DNA from: Phycisphaerae bacterium
GTDB lineage: Bacteria; Planctomycetota; Phycisphaerae; UBA1845; Fen-1342
Direction of reading: 5' to 3'
Assembly: GCA_022072445.1 (NCBI GenBank)
Contig: JAJVHV010000005.1
Location: forward strand, 186,001 to 250,000
Length of the DNA stretch: 64,000 nucleotides
Shown here: one piece after another, positions 1-8,141 of the stretch
How positions within the stretch are numbered: position 1 is the stretch's first letter
How the letters are laid out: each line of letters begins with the position of its first letter
The notes under the pieces: model-generated
Database searches by the model: none
What the model saw: only the letters and a program-made list of their open reading frames with translations
What the model was told of the DNA's origin: nothing
Position numbers and translations under genes: made by a program

Positions 1-420
1 CGGCTGAAAGAATCCCGTTCGACGATGACATTGCGGCTGGACCCGCCGCGGCTGGGTTCTCTCCGCGTTTGGATGACCGTTGACCGCGGGCGGGTGACGC
101 TGGACGTGGCGACGCAGACGCATCTGGCACACCGCATGCTAACGGGCGAGGTCGAGTCGCTGCGCCGTGCGCTGGAGGCGGTCGGCGCGCAGCTCGACGC
201 GTTTGTCGTGCGAGAACCCGACGCGCAGGAGGCGGCGAGCGATCCGGATGCGTTTCGCCCGGACGCGGACACAGCGGGCCACGGACGGCCGCACGCGGAC
301 ACGGACCGTCCGCGGACAGCACCGGAGACGGATCTCCACACCGCCGGCGCCACGGAGGGCGCTGCGACGGAGTCGTTACTGGCGTGGACGACGGAGTCGT
401 TCGTGAACGTTCTGGCCTAG
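1..420 (+). CDS. fliK: Flagellar hook-length control protein FliK, C-terminal part
   Basis: The reading frame is open from the first base, so the gene begins upstream of the window and only about 139 C-terminal residues are visible. The segment RLDPPRLGSLRV, followed by an alternating beta/alpha pattern ending in LRRALEAVGAQLDAFVV, matches the FliK C-terminal domain (Flg_hook). In the family this domain interacts with FlhB to switch export from hook to filament substrates. The last 70 residues are a hydrophilic Asp/Thr/Ala-rich tail. Position directly before flgD and flgE is the usual hook-gene order. The identification is sure; the total length is unknown. Confidence 0.88.
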   Translation, partial: RLKESRSTMTLRLDPPRLGSLRVWMTVDRGRVTLDVATQTHLAHRMLTGEVESLRRALEAVGAQLDAFVVREPDAQEAASDPDAFRPDADTAGHGRPHADTDRPRTAPETDLHTAGATEGAATESLLAWTTESFVNVLA

Positions 421-456
421 CGGCGGCGCGGAGCGGCGCGGGCTGGCCGAAGCGGA

Positions 457-1059
457 ATGTGGGATCCGGTGATGGATACGACCGCCATCGCGCCTGCGGG
501 CGCGGCGACGGCGGCGCGGCCCGATCGCGGGCTGGCGTCGCTGCGCAGCGAGGACTTTTTTTCGCTGCTGATTTCAGAGCTCAAGCAGCAGGACCCGCTC
601 GAGCCGTCGAAGACGTCGGACATGATCGACCAGGTGGCGCAAATCCGGTCGATCGAGCTGTCGGGCAACCTGAACGAGTCGCTGGCCAAGCTGGCCGATC
701 AGAACGGCGCCGCGAGCGTCGCCGGCCTGCTGGGACGGCACGTGACCGCGGTCATCAAGTCGGGCGTGGGTCAGGAGACGACCGTGGCCGGCGTGGTGAC
801 TGGCGTGCGTTTCGGCGAAGACGGCACGCCGGTGCTGGAGCTGGACAGCGGACAGACCGTTCCGCTCAGCGCGGTGCGCAGCGTCGCGACGCTCGAAAGC
901 GTGGAGGCGGCCGCGGCGTCCGGTTCGACGGCGACGGACGCCGACAAGTCGGCGACGGCGTCCAAGTCGACTGCCGCGGCGCAAGGCCGTGCCGCCGCGG
1001 CGAGCGGCGCGGCGCCGCGTCAGCCGTGGTTTTCGCTGGGGCCGCTGAAGCTCTATTAG
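457..1059 (+). CDS. flgD: Flagellar hook assembly (capping) protein FlgD
   Basis: The protein is about 200 residues. It has the FlgD N-terminal signature around residues 30-60: FFSLLISELKQQDPLEP, then a DMIDQVAQIRSIEL segment. A Tudor/Fn3-like region follows, with the AGLLGRHVTAVIKSG stretch and V/G-rich strands. FlgD caps the growing hook and promotes FlgE polymerisation. The C-terminus from about residue 150 is Ala/Ser/Thr-rich low complexity, and the usual second beta domain looks short. The start is uncertain: an in-frame ATG at 472 has a better GGGA-type ribosome site and would remove five residues. The gene lies 36 bp after fliK. Confidence 0.9.
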   Translation: MWDPVMDTTAIAPAGAATAARPDRGLASLRSEDFFSLLISELKQQDPLEPSKTSDMIDQVAQIRSIELSGNLNESLAKLADQNGAASVAGLLGRHVTAVIKSGVGQETTVAGVVTGVRFGEDGTPVLELDSGQTVPLSAVRSVATLESVEAAAASGSTATDADKSATASKSTAAAQGRAAAASGAAPRQPWFSLGPLKLY

Positions 1060-1176
1060 CCTGGAGTGGGCGCCTCTCGGCAGCGGAACGAACCCCGGCG
1101 CCGGCTGGCATGCGGAAACGTGCGTCGCAGCGGGCGGCGGGAACTTGAACGGGTTGCATACGGAACGGCGGGAAAC

Positions 1177-2859
1177 ATGGGACTGACGTCTGCGCTGTAC
1201 ACGGGGCTGACCGGGCTGAACGCCAATCAGTTTCGCATCGACACGATCGGCAACAACGTGGCGAACGTCAACACGACGGCGTTCAAGTCGTCGCGGGCGC
1301 TGTTTCAGACACAGTTTTCGCAGACCTACTCGTTCGGCAACGGGCCCAGCGCGAACAGCGGCGGTGTCAACCCGACACAGATCGGGCTGGGTACGGCGCT
1401 GGGCTCGGTGCAACGGAATTTCAATCCCGGCTCGATCGAGACGACGGGCATTGCCAGCGATCTGGCGATCGAGGGCAACGGCTTTTTCATGATCCGCAAG
1501 CCCGACGGCCAGCAGGTCTACACGCGCGACGGCGCGTTCACCGTTTCGACCGACAACCGGCTGGTGACGGCCGACGGCAATTTCGTGCAGGGCTTCGGCG
1601 TCGACGGTGCGTTCAACGTCGTGCCGGGGGTGCTGACCGATCTGACGGTTCCGCTGGGGACGCTGACCCTGGCCCGCGCGACGCAGGTCGCGGCGATCGA
1701 CGGCGATTTGGCGGCGAATGGCACCGTTGCGACGCAAGGTTCGCTGCACAGCTCGCAAGCGCTGGTGAACGGCGCCGGCGCGGCCGTGGACGGGTCGACC
1801 GCGCTGACCGACGTGCGCAGCGCGTCGGGCGCCGCCGTCGCGCTCTTCAACGACGGCAGCGTCATCACGGTGTCGCGCGTTGCGAAGGGCGGCCGCGAGC
1901 TGCCGGACGCGACTTTCACCGTAGGCACCGACGGCGCGACGCTCGATGATTTCGCCAACTGGCTCGAACGGACGATGGGGATCGACGCCACAGCCGGATT
2001 GACCGGCAACCCGGGCGTGAGCATCGAGAATGGGTCTATCGTGATCCGCGGGAACGCCGGCGAGCAGAACGACATCGAGATCACCGGCAACGACTTCCGC
2101 AGCGACAACACCGCCGCGCCGCAACCCTTCACGTTCACGAAGTCGCAGAGTGCCGACGGCAGCGGGGTGTACACGGGGCTGACGGTGTACGACTCGCTCG
2201 GTAATCCCGTCATTGTGAACCTCACCATGGTCCTGGAAGCGACGCCGAACACGGGTCCGGTCTGGCGGTTTTTCGCGGAGACGCCTGACGGCGTCGGCGG
2301 CAACCGGTTGCTGGGCACGGGGACGATCACGTTCGACACGGATGGGAACTTCGTCGCCGCCGATGGAAATCGCATCAACATCGACCGCTCCGGGACTGGC
2401 GCGGAGACGCCGCTGACGTTCGACCTGGATTTCAGCGCGGTGAAGGGGCTCTCGACGGTGGAGTCAGGGCTGATTCTGGCGGATCAGGATGGATTTCCAC
2501 CCGGGACGCTGACGAGTTTCGGCGTCGGTTCGGATGGGATGATCACGGGTGTTTTCACCAATGGGCTGAGCCGTACGCTGGGGCAGGTGGCCCTCTCGGT
2601 GTTTGACAATCCGGCCGGCCTGATCGCGGACTCGGACAACAACTACCTTCTGGGGCCGAACGTGGATCAGCCGGTGATCACCCCGCCGGGTGGTGGTGGT
2701 GCGGGCACGCTGCTGGGGGGCGCGTTGGAGTTGTCGAACGTGGACCTGGCGCGCGAGTTCATCGGGCTGATCACGTCGAGCACGGGCTTTCAGGCCGCGA
2801 GCCGCGTGATCACGGTCAGCAGCGATCTGCTGAACCAGCTTCTGCTGATCGCGCGCTGA
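1177..2859 (+). CDS. flgE: Flagellar hook protein FlgE
   Basis: This is a 560-residue hook subunit. The N-terminus MGLTSALYTGLTGLNANQ, followed by IDTIGNNVANVNTTAFKSSR, is the classic axial-protein D0 signature (flagellar basal-body rod domain). The FlgE/F/G motif IEGNGFFMI and a YTRDGAF strand follow near residue 100. The C-terminus, LARAFIGLITS-like with FQAASRVITVSSDLLNQLL, forms the partner D0 helix. The frame extends upstream to 1066, but ATG 1177 is chosen because it begins the conserved D0 helix and follows a GGCGGGAAAC ribosome site. The middle 300 residues carry the variable hook-surface domains. Confidence 0.95.
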   Translation: MGLTSALYTGLTGLNANQFRIDTIGNNVANVNTTAFKSSRALFQTQFSQTYSFGNGPSANSGGVNPTQIGLGTALGSVQRNFNPGSIETTGIASDLAIEGNGFFMIRKPDGQQVYTRDGAFTVSTDNRLVTADGNFVQGFGVDGAFNVVPGVLTDLTVPLGTLTLARATQVAAIDGDLAANGTVATQGSLHSSQALVNGAGAAVDGSTALTDVRSASGAAVALFNDGSVITVSRVAKGGRELPDATFTVGTDGATLDDFANWLERTMGIDATAGLTGNPGVSIENGSIVIRGNAGEQNDIEITGNDFRSDNTAAPQPFTFTKSQSADGSGVYTGLTVYDSLGNPVIVNLTMVLEATPNTGPVWRFFAETPDGVGGNRLLGTGTITFDTDGNFVAADGNRINIDRSGTGAETPLTFDLDFSAVKGLSTVESGLILADQDGFPPGTLTSFGVGSDGMITGVFTNGLSRTLGQVALSVFDNPAGLIADSDNNYLLGPNVDQPVITPPGGGGAGTLLGGALELSNVDLAREFIGLITSSTGFQAASRVITVSSDLLNQLLLIAR

Positions 2860-3039
2860 GGCGCGTAATCGGCGCCCGGCGCACATCCTGCCTGTTTGCG
2901 GCGGCTTCGTCTCATAAACGGCGCTGTGCCGCGCTTCGGCGTCGCCGCTGTGAAGCACCCCCGGCGGGCTGGTCGATATGGCTTGCGCGGCGCGCGAGGG
3001 CGGCCGCGGCGGTGATATTCGACCTCGGTGAAAACGAAC

Positions 3040-3570
3040 ATGGCGGAAGAGACCAAGCCGGCGGCGGGGCAGGAGCAGGCCAAGCCCAAGAAGAAGCTGC
3101 CGATGACGATGATCATCGTCGCCGGCGCGATGACGCTCGAAGCCGTCGCGTTCTTCGTTGCGATGAAGTTCATGGGTTCGTCCCCGGCGCCGACGCACGC
3201 GGAGGAGAATCCGCACGTCGAGGCGCACGCCGAGGAGCATACGGCGGCGACGGTCGAAGTGAGCCTGCTCAAGCGGCTGCGTGTGCCGAATTCGCAGAAT
3301 GGCCGCAATTACATGATCGACCTGGATCTGTCGGTCATCGTGCGGGGCGACAAGCAGGCGCTGGTGGAAGAGCTGGTCAAGACGCGGATGGGAGAGATCC
3401 AGGACCGGCTGTCGCAGATTGTCCGCGCCGCGGAAGGGCGGCTGCTGGCCGAGCCGGACCTGCAGGGGCTGCGGATTCAGTTCAAGGCGGCGCTGGATGA
3501 GATCATCGGCGACCCGGAAGTGGTGCAGCGCGTGCTAGTGCCGCGCTTTGTGCCGATATTGGCGGATTGA
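3040..3570 (+). CDS. fliL: Flagellar basal body-associated protein FliL
   Basis: This 176-residue protein has one N-terminal membrane anchor (about residues 20-42, rich in M/I/V/A) after a short Lys-rich cytoplasmic tail. An acidic/His linker leads to a periplasmic domain that ends [13 protein letters not shown]. The arrangement and length fit FliL, the stator-associated inner-membrane protein of the basal body. GTG 3028 is in frame, but ATG 3040 is preferred because GGTGAA lies at a suitable distance before it and nothing similar precedes the GTG. The 180 bp between flgE and this gene shows no other gene. No motA or motB is present in the window. Confidence 0.85.
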   Translation: MAEETKPAAGQEQAKPKKKLPMTMIIVAGAMTLEAVAFFVAMKFMGSSPAPTHAEENPHVEAHAEEHTAATVEVSLLKRLRVPNSQNGRNYMIDLDLSVIVRGDKQALVEELVKTRMGEIQDRLSQIVRAAEGRLLAEPDLQGLRIQFKAALDEIIGDPEVVQRVLVPRFVPILAD

Positions 3571-3619
3571 CCGACTCGAAAAGCGCGACGACCTGATTTC
3601 CCACGGATGGGAGCTGACC

Positions 3620-4306
3620 ATGCCGGACGAAACCCCGCAAGCCGTCCAAGCCGAAGCGAACGCTTCTAGTAATGAAGTCGCCGCGCCGCAAGGTTCGCCT
3701 GCGGGCGGACCGGCAGACGCGGCGGTCGCGGCGGCGCCCGGCCCGCAAAACGCACCCGCCGCCGGCGCGCCCGAGGCCGACAGCAGCGCGACATCTGCGG
3801 CCGGCGCGCCCCCTGCGGGCGGCGCGGAATCGCCGGCTTCAGCCCCGCCCGCGGCGGCGGACGCGCTGCTCGCATCGCAGGAAGAGCTGAATGCCGCCCT
3901 GGGGACCGCGCAGCAGGCCGTGGCCAGCGCGGCCGACGCGGTGCAGCAGGTGGAGCGCGAAGTGGCCGGAGTGGTCGGCGGCGTCGGGGGGACGGCGGCA
4001 CCACGCGACGCGCGTCCGCTGCCGCTGCCGGAATTCGACGCGCGTGCGGCGGCGTCACCGGCGGGAGGAATCGAGCTGCTGGATGACGTCGAGCTGCACG
4101 TGAAAATCGAGCTGGGACGCACGGAGATGTACGTCGAGGACGTACTGAAACTGGGCGTCGGGTCGGTCGTGGAACTGGACAAGCTGGCGGGCGATCCGGT
4201 CGACATCTTCGTCAACGACCGCCTCATCGGCCGCGGCGAGGTCCTCGTGTTGAACGACAATTTCTGTGTGCGGGTGAATGAACTTCTCAGCACGATCGCG
4301 GAGTGA
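3620..4306 (+). CDS. fliN: Flagellar motor switch protein FliN (long N-terminal extension)
   Basis: The last 75 residues, from [18 protein letters not shown] to [12 protein letters not shown], are a single SpoA/FliN C-ring domain with the [20 protein letters not shown] core. FliN forms the lower C-ring that binds the export ATPase complex and takes part in direction switching. The first 150 residues are Ala/Pro/Gly-rich low complexity with a possible short helix ([16 protein letters not shown]), so the protein is about twice the usual FliN length. Upstream extension to 3548 is possible, but ATG 3620 has a GGGAG site eight bases before it. It directly follows fliL, where fliM is normally found; no fliM is seen. 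Confidence 0.88.
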   Translation: MPDETPQAVQAEANASSNEVAAPQGSPAGGPADAAVAAAPGPQNAPAAGAPEADSSATSAAGAPPAGGAESPASAPPAAADALLASQEELNAALGTAQQAVASAADAVQQVEREVAGVVGGVGGTAAPRDARPLPLPEFDARAAASPAGGIELLDDVELHVKIELGRTEMYVEDVLKLGVGSVVELDKLAGDPVDIFVNDRLIGRGEVLVLNDNFCVRVNELLSTIAE

Positions 4307-4961
4307 GCGCGGGCGGCGGCCGGCCGGCGCGCAGCGCGGCACACGGCTGCTGGCGGCCGCGGTGCTCGTGCTTGCCTACACGGCACCGGCGCCCGCCGAG
4401 GACCCATGGGAAGCGGCCGGCGTGGCTCCGGAGCAGGGTGGCCGGGCCGTCCTGCGCCGAACCGGTCCCAGCGCTCAGCAGAACTCAAGCGCGCAGCGTA
4501 CGCCGTCGCTGAGCCCGGGATGGTGGCGCAGCACGCTGGCGCTCGGCGGAGTCGTCGGAGGTGTGCTTGTGCTGGCGTGGGTCGTGCGGCGGCTTCCGAC
4601 GCCGTACCGCGTCATGCGGCCGGGCCTGGTGCAGATTCTCAGCCGCACGCCGATCAACGCGCGACAATCGCTGTGTCTGGTGCGCGTCGGGCAGCGCATC
4701 GTGCTGGTGGGCGTGTCGCCGGGTCAGCTCGCGACGCTCGATTCGATCGACGATCCGGCGGCGGTGGCGCGGCTCGCGGCGCACGGATTGGGCGCGACGA
4801 AACCCGCCGCGTTCGAGCAAGAGCTTGGCGCACAATCCGGCCGTTTTGACGACCGCGCAAACTCGACCCCGCATAATTCGCCCCCCCCGGCCAAAATCGT
4901 CAATGTGCGGGCGAAGCTGGCCGAAACAATCCAACGACTGAGGTCGCGGCGCAGCGCGTAG
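4278..4961 (+). CDS. fliO: Flagellar biosynthetic protein FliO-like
   Basis: This 227-residue protein has an N-terminal hydrophobic segment ending in PAPAED (probable signal or first membrane helix, residues 22-40). A second membrane helix lies at about residues 85-103 ([18 protein letters not shown]), followed by a small basic cytoplasmic domain with [17 protein letters not shown]. That domain pattern and the position immediately before fliP identify it as FliO, which helps assemble the FliP/FliR export-gate core. It overlaps the fliN end by 29 bp. The C-terminal 60 residues are variable. Sequence conservation of FliO is weak, so the name rests partly on gene order. Confidence 0.82.
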   Translation: MNFSARSRSERGRRPAGAQRGTRLLAAAVLVLAYTAPAPAEDPWEAAGVAPEQGGRAVLRRTGPSAQQNSSAQRTPSLSPGWWRSTLALGGVVGGVLVLAWVVRRLPTPYRVMRPGLVQILSRTPINARQSLCLVRVGQRIVLVGVSPGQLATLDSIDDPAAVARLAAHGLGATKPAAFEQELGAQSGRFDDRANSTPHNSPPPAKIVNVRAKLAETIQRLRSRRSA

Positions 4962-5009
4962 TGCGAGAAGCGTCGTGCAGGACGGCGGCGGAGCCGCACG
5001 GAGACGGAG

Positions 5010-5849
5010 ATGATCCGCGGAGCGGGTCGCATAATGGCATGGATGCCGCTGGCGGCGGTGCTGTGGTGGTCGGCGTCGGCGCCGGCATCGCAACCCGCGG
5101 CCGAGCCGGCCGCACCGCCGGCGCATGCCTCGGGCGCTCCGATCTACATTCCGGACGTCAGTCAGTTCCTGCCGCCTGCGACCAACCGCGAGTCGCTCTC
5201 CACCTCGTTGCAGCTTCTGATTCTGTTCTCGGTGCTGACGATTCTGCCCAGCATCATCCTGATGATGACGTGCTTTTCGCGCATGATCATCGTGCTGGTC
5301 CTGCTGCGGCAGGCGCTGGGGACGGCGTCGCTGCCGCCGTCGCAGGTCCTGATCGGGCTGGCCTTCTTCCTGACGCTGCTGGTGATGGCGCCGACCTGGG
5401 AGCGGATTCACGCGCAGGCCGTCGAGCCGTACGTCAACGGCGATCTGTCGCAGACCGCGGCGCTGACGGCGGCGACGGGCGAGCTGCGCGGGTTCATGTT
5501 CGACCAGATCGAGGCGGCGCGGAACGAGCAGGACGTGTACATGCTGGTCGAGTATGCGCGGCGTGAGTCGATCCCCGAGACCGAGGTGCTGACGCGTGAC
5601 GAGGTGCCGCTGACGGCGCTGATTCCGGCGTTCATTCTGAGCGAGCTGAAGGTGGCGTTCGTGCTGGGGTTCCGCATCTACCTGCCGTTTCTGGTCATCG
5701 ACATGGTGATTTCGACGATTCTGGTGTCGATGGGCATGCTGATGCTGCCGCCGGCGCTGATCTCGCTGCCGTTCAAGCTGCTGCTGTTTGTACTGGCGGA
5801 TGGGTGGCACCTGGTGGCCGGGTCGTTGACGGCCAGTGTCGCGATGTAG
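5010..5849 (+). CDS. fliP: Flagellar type III export gate protein FliP
   Basis: This 279-residue membrane protein starts with a signal-like segment (MPLAAVLWWSASAPAS). FliP hallmarks follow: LLILFSVLTILPSIILMMTCFSRMIIVL, an LLRQALG segment, and LIPAFILSELKVAFVLGFRIYLPFLVIDMVI, ending in the MLPPALISLPFKLLLFV helix. FliP pentamers with FliQ and FliR form the export gate in the inner membrane. The start at 5010 follows CGGAGACGGAG; ATG 5034 is a possible later start. It lies 48 bp after fliO in the same transcription unit. Confidence 0.95.
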   Translation: MIRGAGRIMAWMPLAAVLWWSASAPASQPAAEPAAPPAHASGAPIYIPDVSQFLPPATNRESLSTSLQLLILFSVLTILPSIILMMTCFSRMIIVLVLLRQALGTASLPPSQVLIGLAFFLTLLVMAPTWERIHAQAVEPYVNGDLSQTAALTAATGELRGFMFDQIEAARNEQDVYMLVEYARRESIPETEVLTRDEVPLTALIPAFILSELKVAFVLGFRIYLPFLVIDMVISTILVSMGMLMLPPALISLPFKLLLFVLADGWHLVAGSLTASVAM

Positions 5850-5905
5850 GAGCGCGGATCGGGTGCCGCGAGCGGTTGGCCCGGCCCGGATGACGGGAGG
5901 ACACG

Positions 5906-6160
5906 ATGGACGTCGGCATGGCACTGGATCTGGCGCGCGAGGCGCTGATCGCCAGCCTGATCATCGCCGGACCGATTCTGGTGGCGGGCATCACGGTAGG
6001 TGTGATCATCAGCCTGATCCAGACGGTGACGCAGATGCAGGACCAGACGCTCAGCATCGTGCCGAAGATCGTCGCGATGGTCGCGGCGGGCATCTTCTTT
6101 CTCCCGTGGGTGACTGAGCACGTGCTGGAGTACGCGCGGCGCTCGATCGGCAACATGTGA
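5906..6160 (+). CDS. fliQ: Flagellar type III export gate protein FliQ
   Basis: This 84-residue protein has two membrane helices separated by the conserved QTVTQMQDQTLSIVPKI linker, the FliQ signature. The length is normal for the family. FliQ packs around the FliP/FliR core of the export gate. A clear GGGAGGACACG ribosome site precedes ATG 5906. The stop codon overlaps a GTG that could serve as an upstream start for fliR, so the genes are close or coupled. Confidence 0.95.
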   Translation: MDVGMALDLAREALIASLIIAGPILVAGITVGVIISLIQTVTQMQDQTLSIVPKIVAMVAAGIFFLPWVTEHVLEYARRSIGNM

Positions 6161-6192
6161 GCGCCGCCACAACCGGCAGGAAACGCAACGGC

Positions 6193-6963
6193 ATGCCGCT
6201 GGATCTGCTCAACGCCTACCTGAACGTACCGGTGTTCGGCCTGGTGGCGGCGCGGCTGGCGGGGCTGATCATGTTTCAGCCGCTGCTGAGCAGCCTGGCG
6301 ATTCCGGGCAACCTGCGCGTGCTGTTTGTGCTCGCGTTGGCGGCGTTGGTGACGCCCTTCGTGCAACTGCCGGCCGACGCACCGGACTCCACCCTGGAGT
6401 TCGCGATCGCCCTTTCCAGCGAACTGCTTCTGGGAATCCTGATGGGAGGTGTGGTCGCGGCGTGTCTGGTCGGGCTGGAAGTCGGCGGGCTGCTGGTCGC
6501 ACAGGAGTCGGGCCTGGCGTACGCCCAGGTGATCGACCCCAACACCGAAAACGAGAACACGGTCGTGAGCGTTTTCTATCTTCAGCTCGGCGTCGTCGTG
6601 TTCCTGACGCTGGGGGGACACCGCGCGGTGCTGGGGTCCTGCCTGCGGTCGTTCGACACCGTGCCGCTGTTAACGGCCATCGACACGACCGGCGGGCTGA
6701 GCTGGTTCACCGACGCGCTGGCGGCCGCGTTCGAGCTGGCGGTGCGGGTCGCGGCGCCGACGGTGGTGACGCTCTTTCTGGTGAACGTGGCGATGGGCTT
6801 TATCGCACGGACCATGCCGCAGTTCAACGTGGTGACGCTGGGATTCTCATTCAAGACGCTGATCAGCTTCGTCATCGCCGCGGCGGCGCTGCCGCTGGCG
6901 GTCGACGCGTTCGCCTCGCAGCTCGAGCGCGCCATCGAGTGGCTGGGGGCTTCATTCGGCTGA
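6193..6963 (+). CDS. fliR: Flagellar type III export gate protein FliR
   Basis: This is a 256-residue multi-pass membrane protein. The opening LLNAYLNVPVFGLVAARLAGL and the later VGLEVGGLLVAQESGLAYAQVIDP are typical of FliR, as is the late MGFIARTMPQFNVVTLGFSFK segment, which corresponds to the conserved MPQ.N motif. FliR is the single-copy subunit that closes the FliP5R1 gate. A GTG at 6157, overlapping the fliQ stop, would add 12 residues. ATG 6193 is preferred because the protein then has the normal FliR N-terminus and length, and an AGGA lies 11 bases upstream. Confidence 0.93.
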   Translation: MPLDLLNAYLNVPVFGLVAARLAGLIMFQPLLSSLAIPGNLRVLFVLALAALVTPFVQLPADAPDSTLEFAIALSSELLLGILMGGVVAACLVGLEVGGLLVAQESGLAYAQVIDPNTENENTVVSVFYLQLGVVVFLTLGGHRAVLGSCLRSFDTVPLLTAIDTTGGLSWFTDALAAAFELAVRVAAPTVVTLFLVNVAMGFIARTMPQFNVVTLGFSFKTLISFVIAAAALPLAVDAFASQLERAIEWLGASFG

Positions 6964-6994
6964 GCCGACATCGCGCGGCCTGGACTCTGAGATC

Positions 6995-8074
6995 ATGGAC
7001 GAATCGGACGAAAAGACCGAACAGCCGACGGCGCGGCGCCTTGAAGAAGCGCGGCAGAAGGGCAACATCGCGCGCAGCGCCGACCTGGCGGCCGCGGTCG
7101 CTCTGCTCGGGGCCGTCTGGACGCTCGACACGTTCGGCCGCCAGTCGCTCGAGGGACTGATCGCGCAGTTCCGGCGGCTGGGGGAGGCGGGCGACCACAG
7201 CATCGCCGCGTTGCCGATCTGGATCTTCACGGCGCTGCGCTCGACGGGGTGGATTCTGCTGCCGTTTCTAGCGGTGTCGGTGGTGCTGGCGATTCTGGCG
7301 TCGGGCGTGCAGACGCGTTTCAACCTGGCCTGGGCGCGCATGCAGCCCGATCTCGGCCGGCTGAGCCCCCTGAACGGGCTGAAGCGGCTCTTCTCGGGTG
7401 CCTCGGCGGTGACGCTGCTGATGGGTCTGGCGAAGATGGGGCTGCTGGGAGCGGTCGCCTGGGTGACACTCAGCGGGCGGTTGGGGCATTTGCTGGCGAT
7501 GGGGAACGTCCCCGCCGCCGGGCTGCTGGCGCGGGCCTGGGAGTTGACGTATCTGATCGCGATCCGGATGGGGCTGATACTGCTGGTGCTGGGCGTGATC
7601 GACTACTTCTACCAGCGCTGGAGCGTGATGCGCAAGCTGCGGATGAGCAAGCAGGAGGTCAAGGATGAGATGAAGCGCATGGACGGCGACCCGCTGATGA
7701 AGCAGCGCCGCCGGCAGGCGCAGATCAAGCTGATGATGCAACGGATTCGGATGGACGTGCCGAAGGCGGACGTGGTGGTGACGAATCCGACGGAATACGC
7801 GGTGGCGATCCGCTATGACGAGCGCTCGATGAGCGCCCCGCGCGTCGTGGCCAAGGGCAAGGACTATCTGGCGCTTCAGATCCGGCTCGTCGCCGCCGAG
7901 CATCACGTGCCGATCGTGCAGCGTCCGGCGTTGGCGCGGGCGCTGTTCGCCTCGTGCGAGCCGGGTGACGAAATTCCCGAGGCGCACTATCGGGCGGTGG
8001 CCGAGGTGCTGGCGTACGTCTATCGGCTCGAAGAGCTGTCGGGGCAGCGCGCGCGCCGGCCGGGTGCGGCATGA
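6995..8074 (+). CDS. flhB: Flagellar export switch protein FlhB
   Basis: This 359-residue protein has the FlhB N-terminus DESDEKTEQPTARRLEEARQ, four membrane helices between about residues 30 and 215, and a cytoplasmic domain containing the self-cleavage loop. The loop reads N264-P265-T266-E267, not the usual NPTH. The sequence around it, KADVVVTNPTEYAVAIRYD, is otherwise normal. In the family, cleavage between Asn and Pro lets FlhB switch from rod/hook to filament export together with FliK. Thirty-one bases separate it from fliR. Function as FlhB is secure; the effect of the His-to-Glu change on cleavage is not. Confidence 0.95.
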   Translation: MDESDEKTEQPTARRLEEARQKGNIARSADLAAAVALLGAVWTLDTFGRQSLEGLIAQFRRLGEAGDHSIAALPIWIFTALRSTGWILLPFLAVSVVLAILASGVQTRFNLAWARMQPDLGRLSPLNGLKRLFSGASAVTLLMGLAKMGLLGAVAWVTLSGRLGHLLAMGNVPAAGLLARAWELTYLIAIRMGLILLVLGVIDYFYQRWSVMRKLRMSKQEVKDEMKRMDGDPLMKQRRRQAQIKLMMQRIRMDVPKADVVVTNPTEYAVAIRYDERSMSAPRVVAKGKDYLALQIRLVAAEHHVPIVQRPALARALFASCEPGDEIPEAHYRAVAEVLAYVYRLEELSGQRARRPGAA

Positions 8075-8141
8075 GAGCTAGAGGCACACGCCAGGGCAAT
8101 TCACGCGCGCTCGACCTCGCGCCACGATCGGCGGTGCGGGC

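Noticed and set aside
574-2124. A 516-codon - strand frame across flgD and flgE
   Set aside because: It is antisense to well-supported flagellar genes and shows no family motif.
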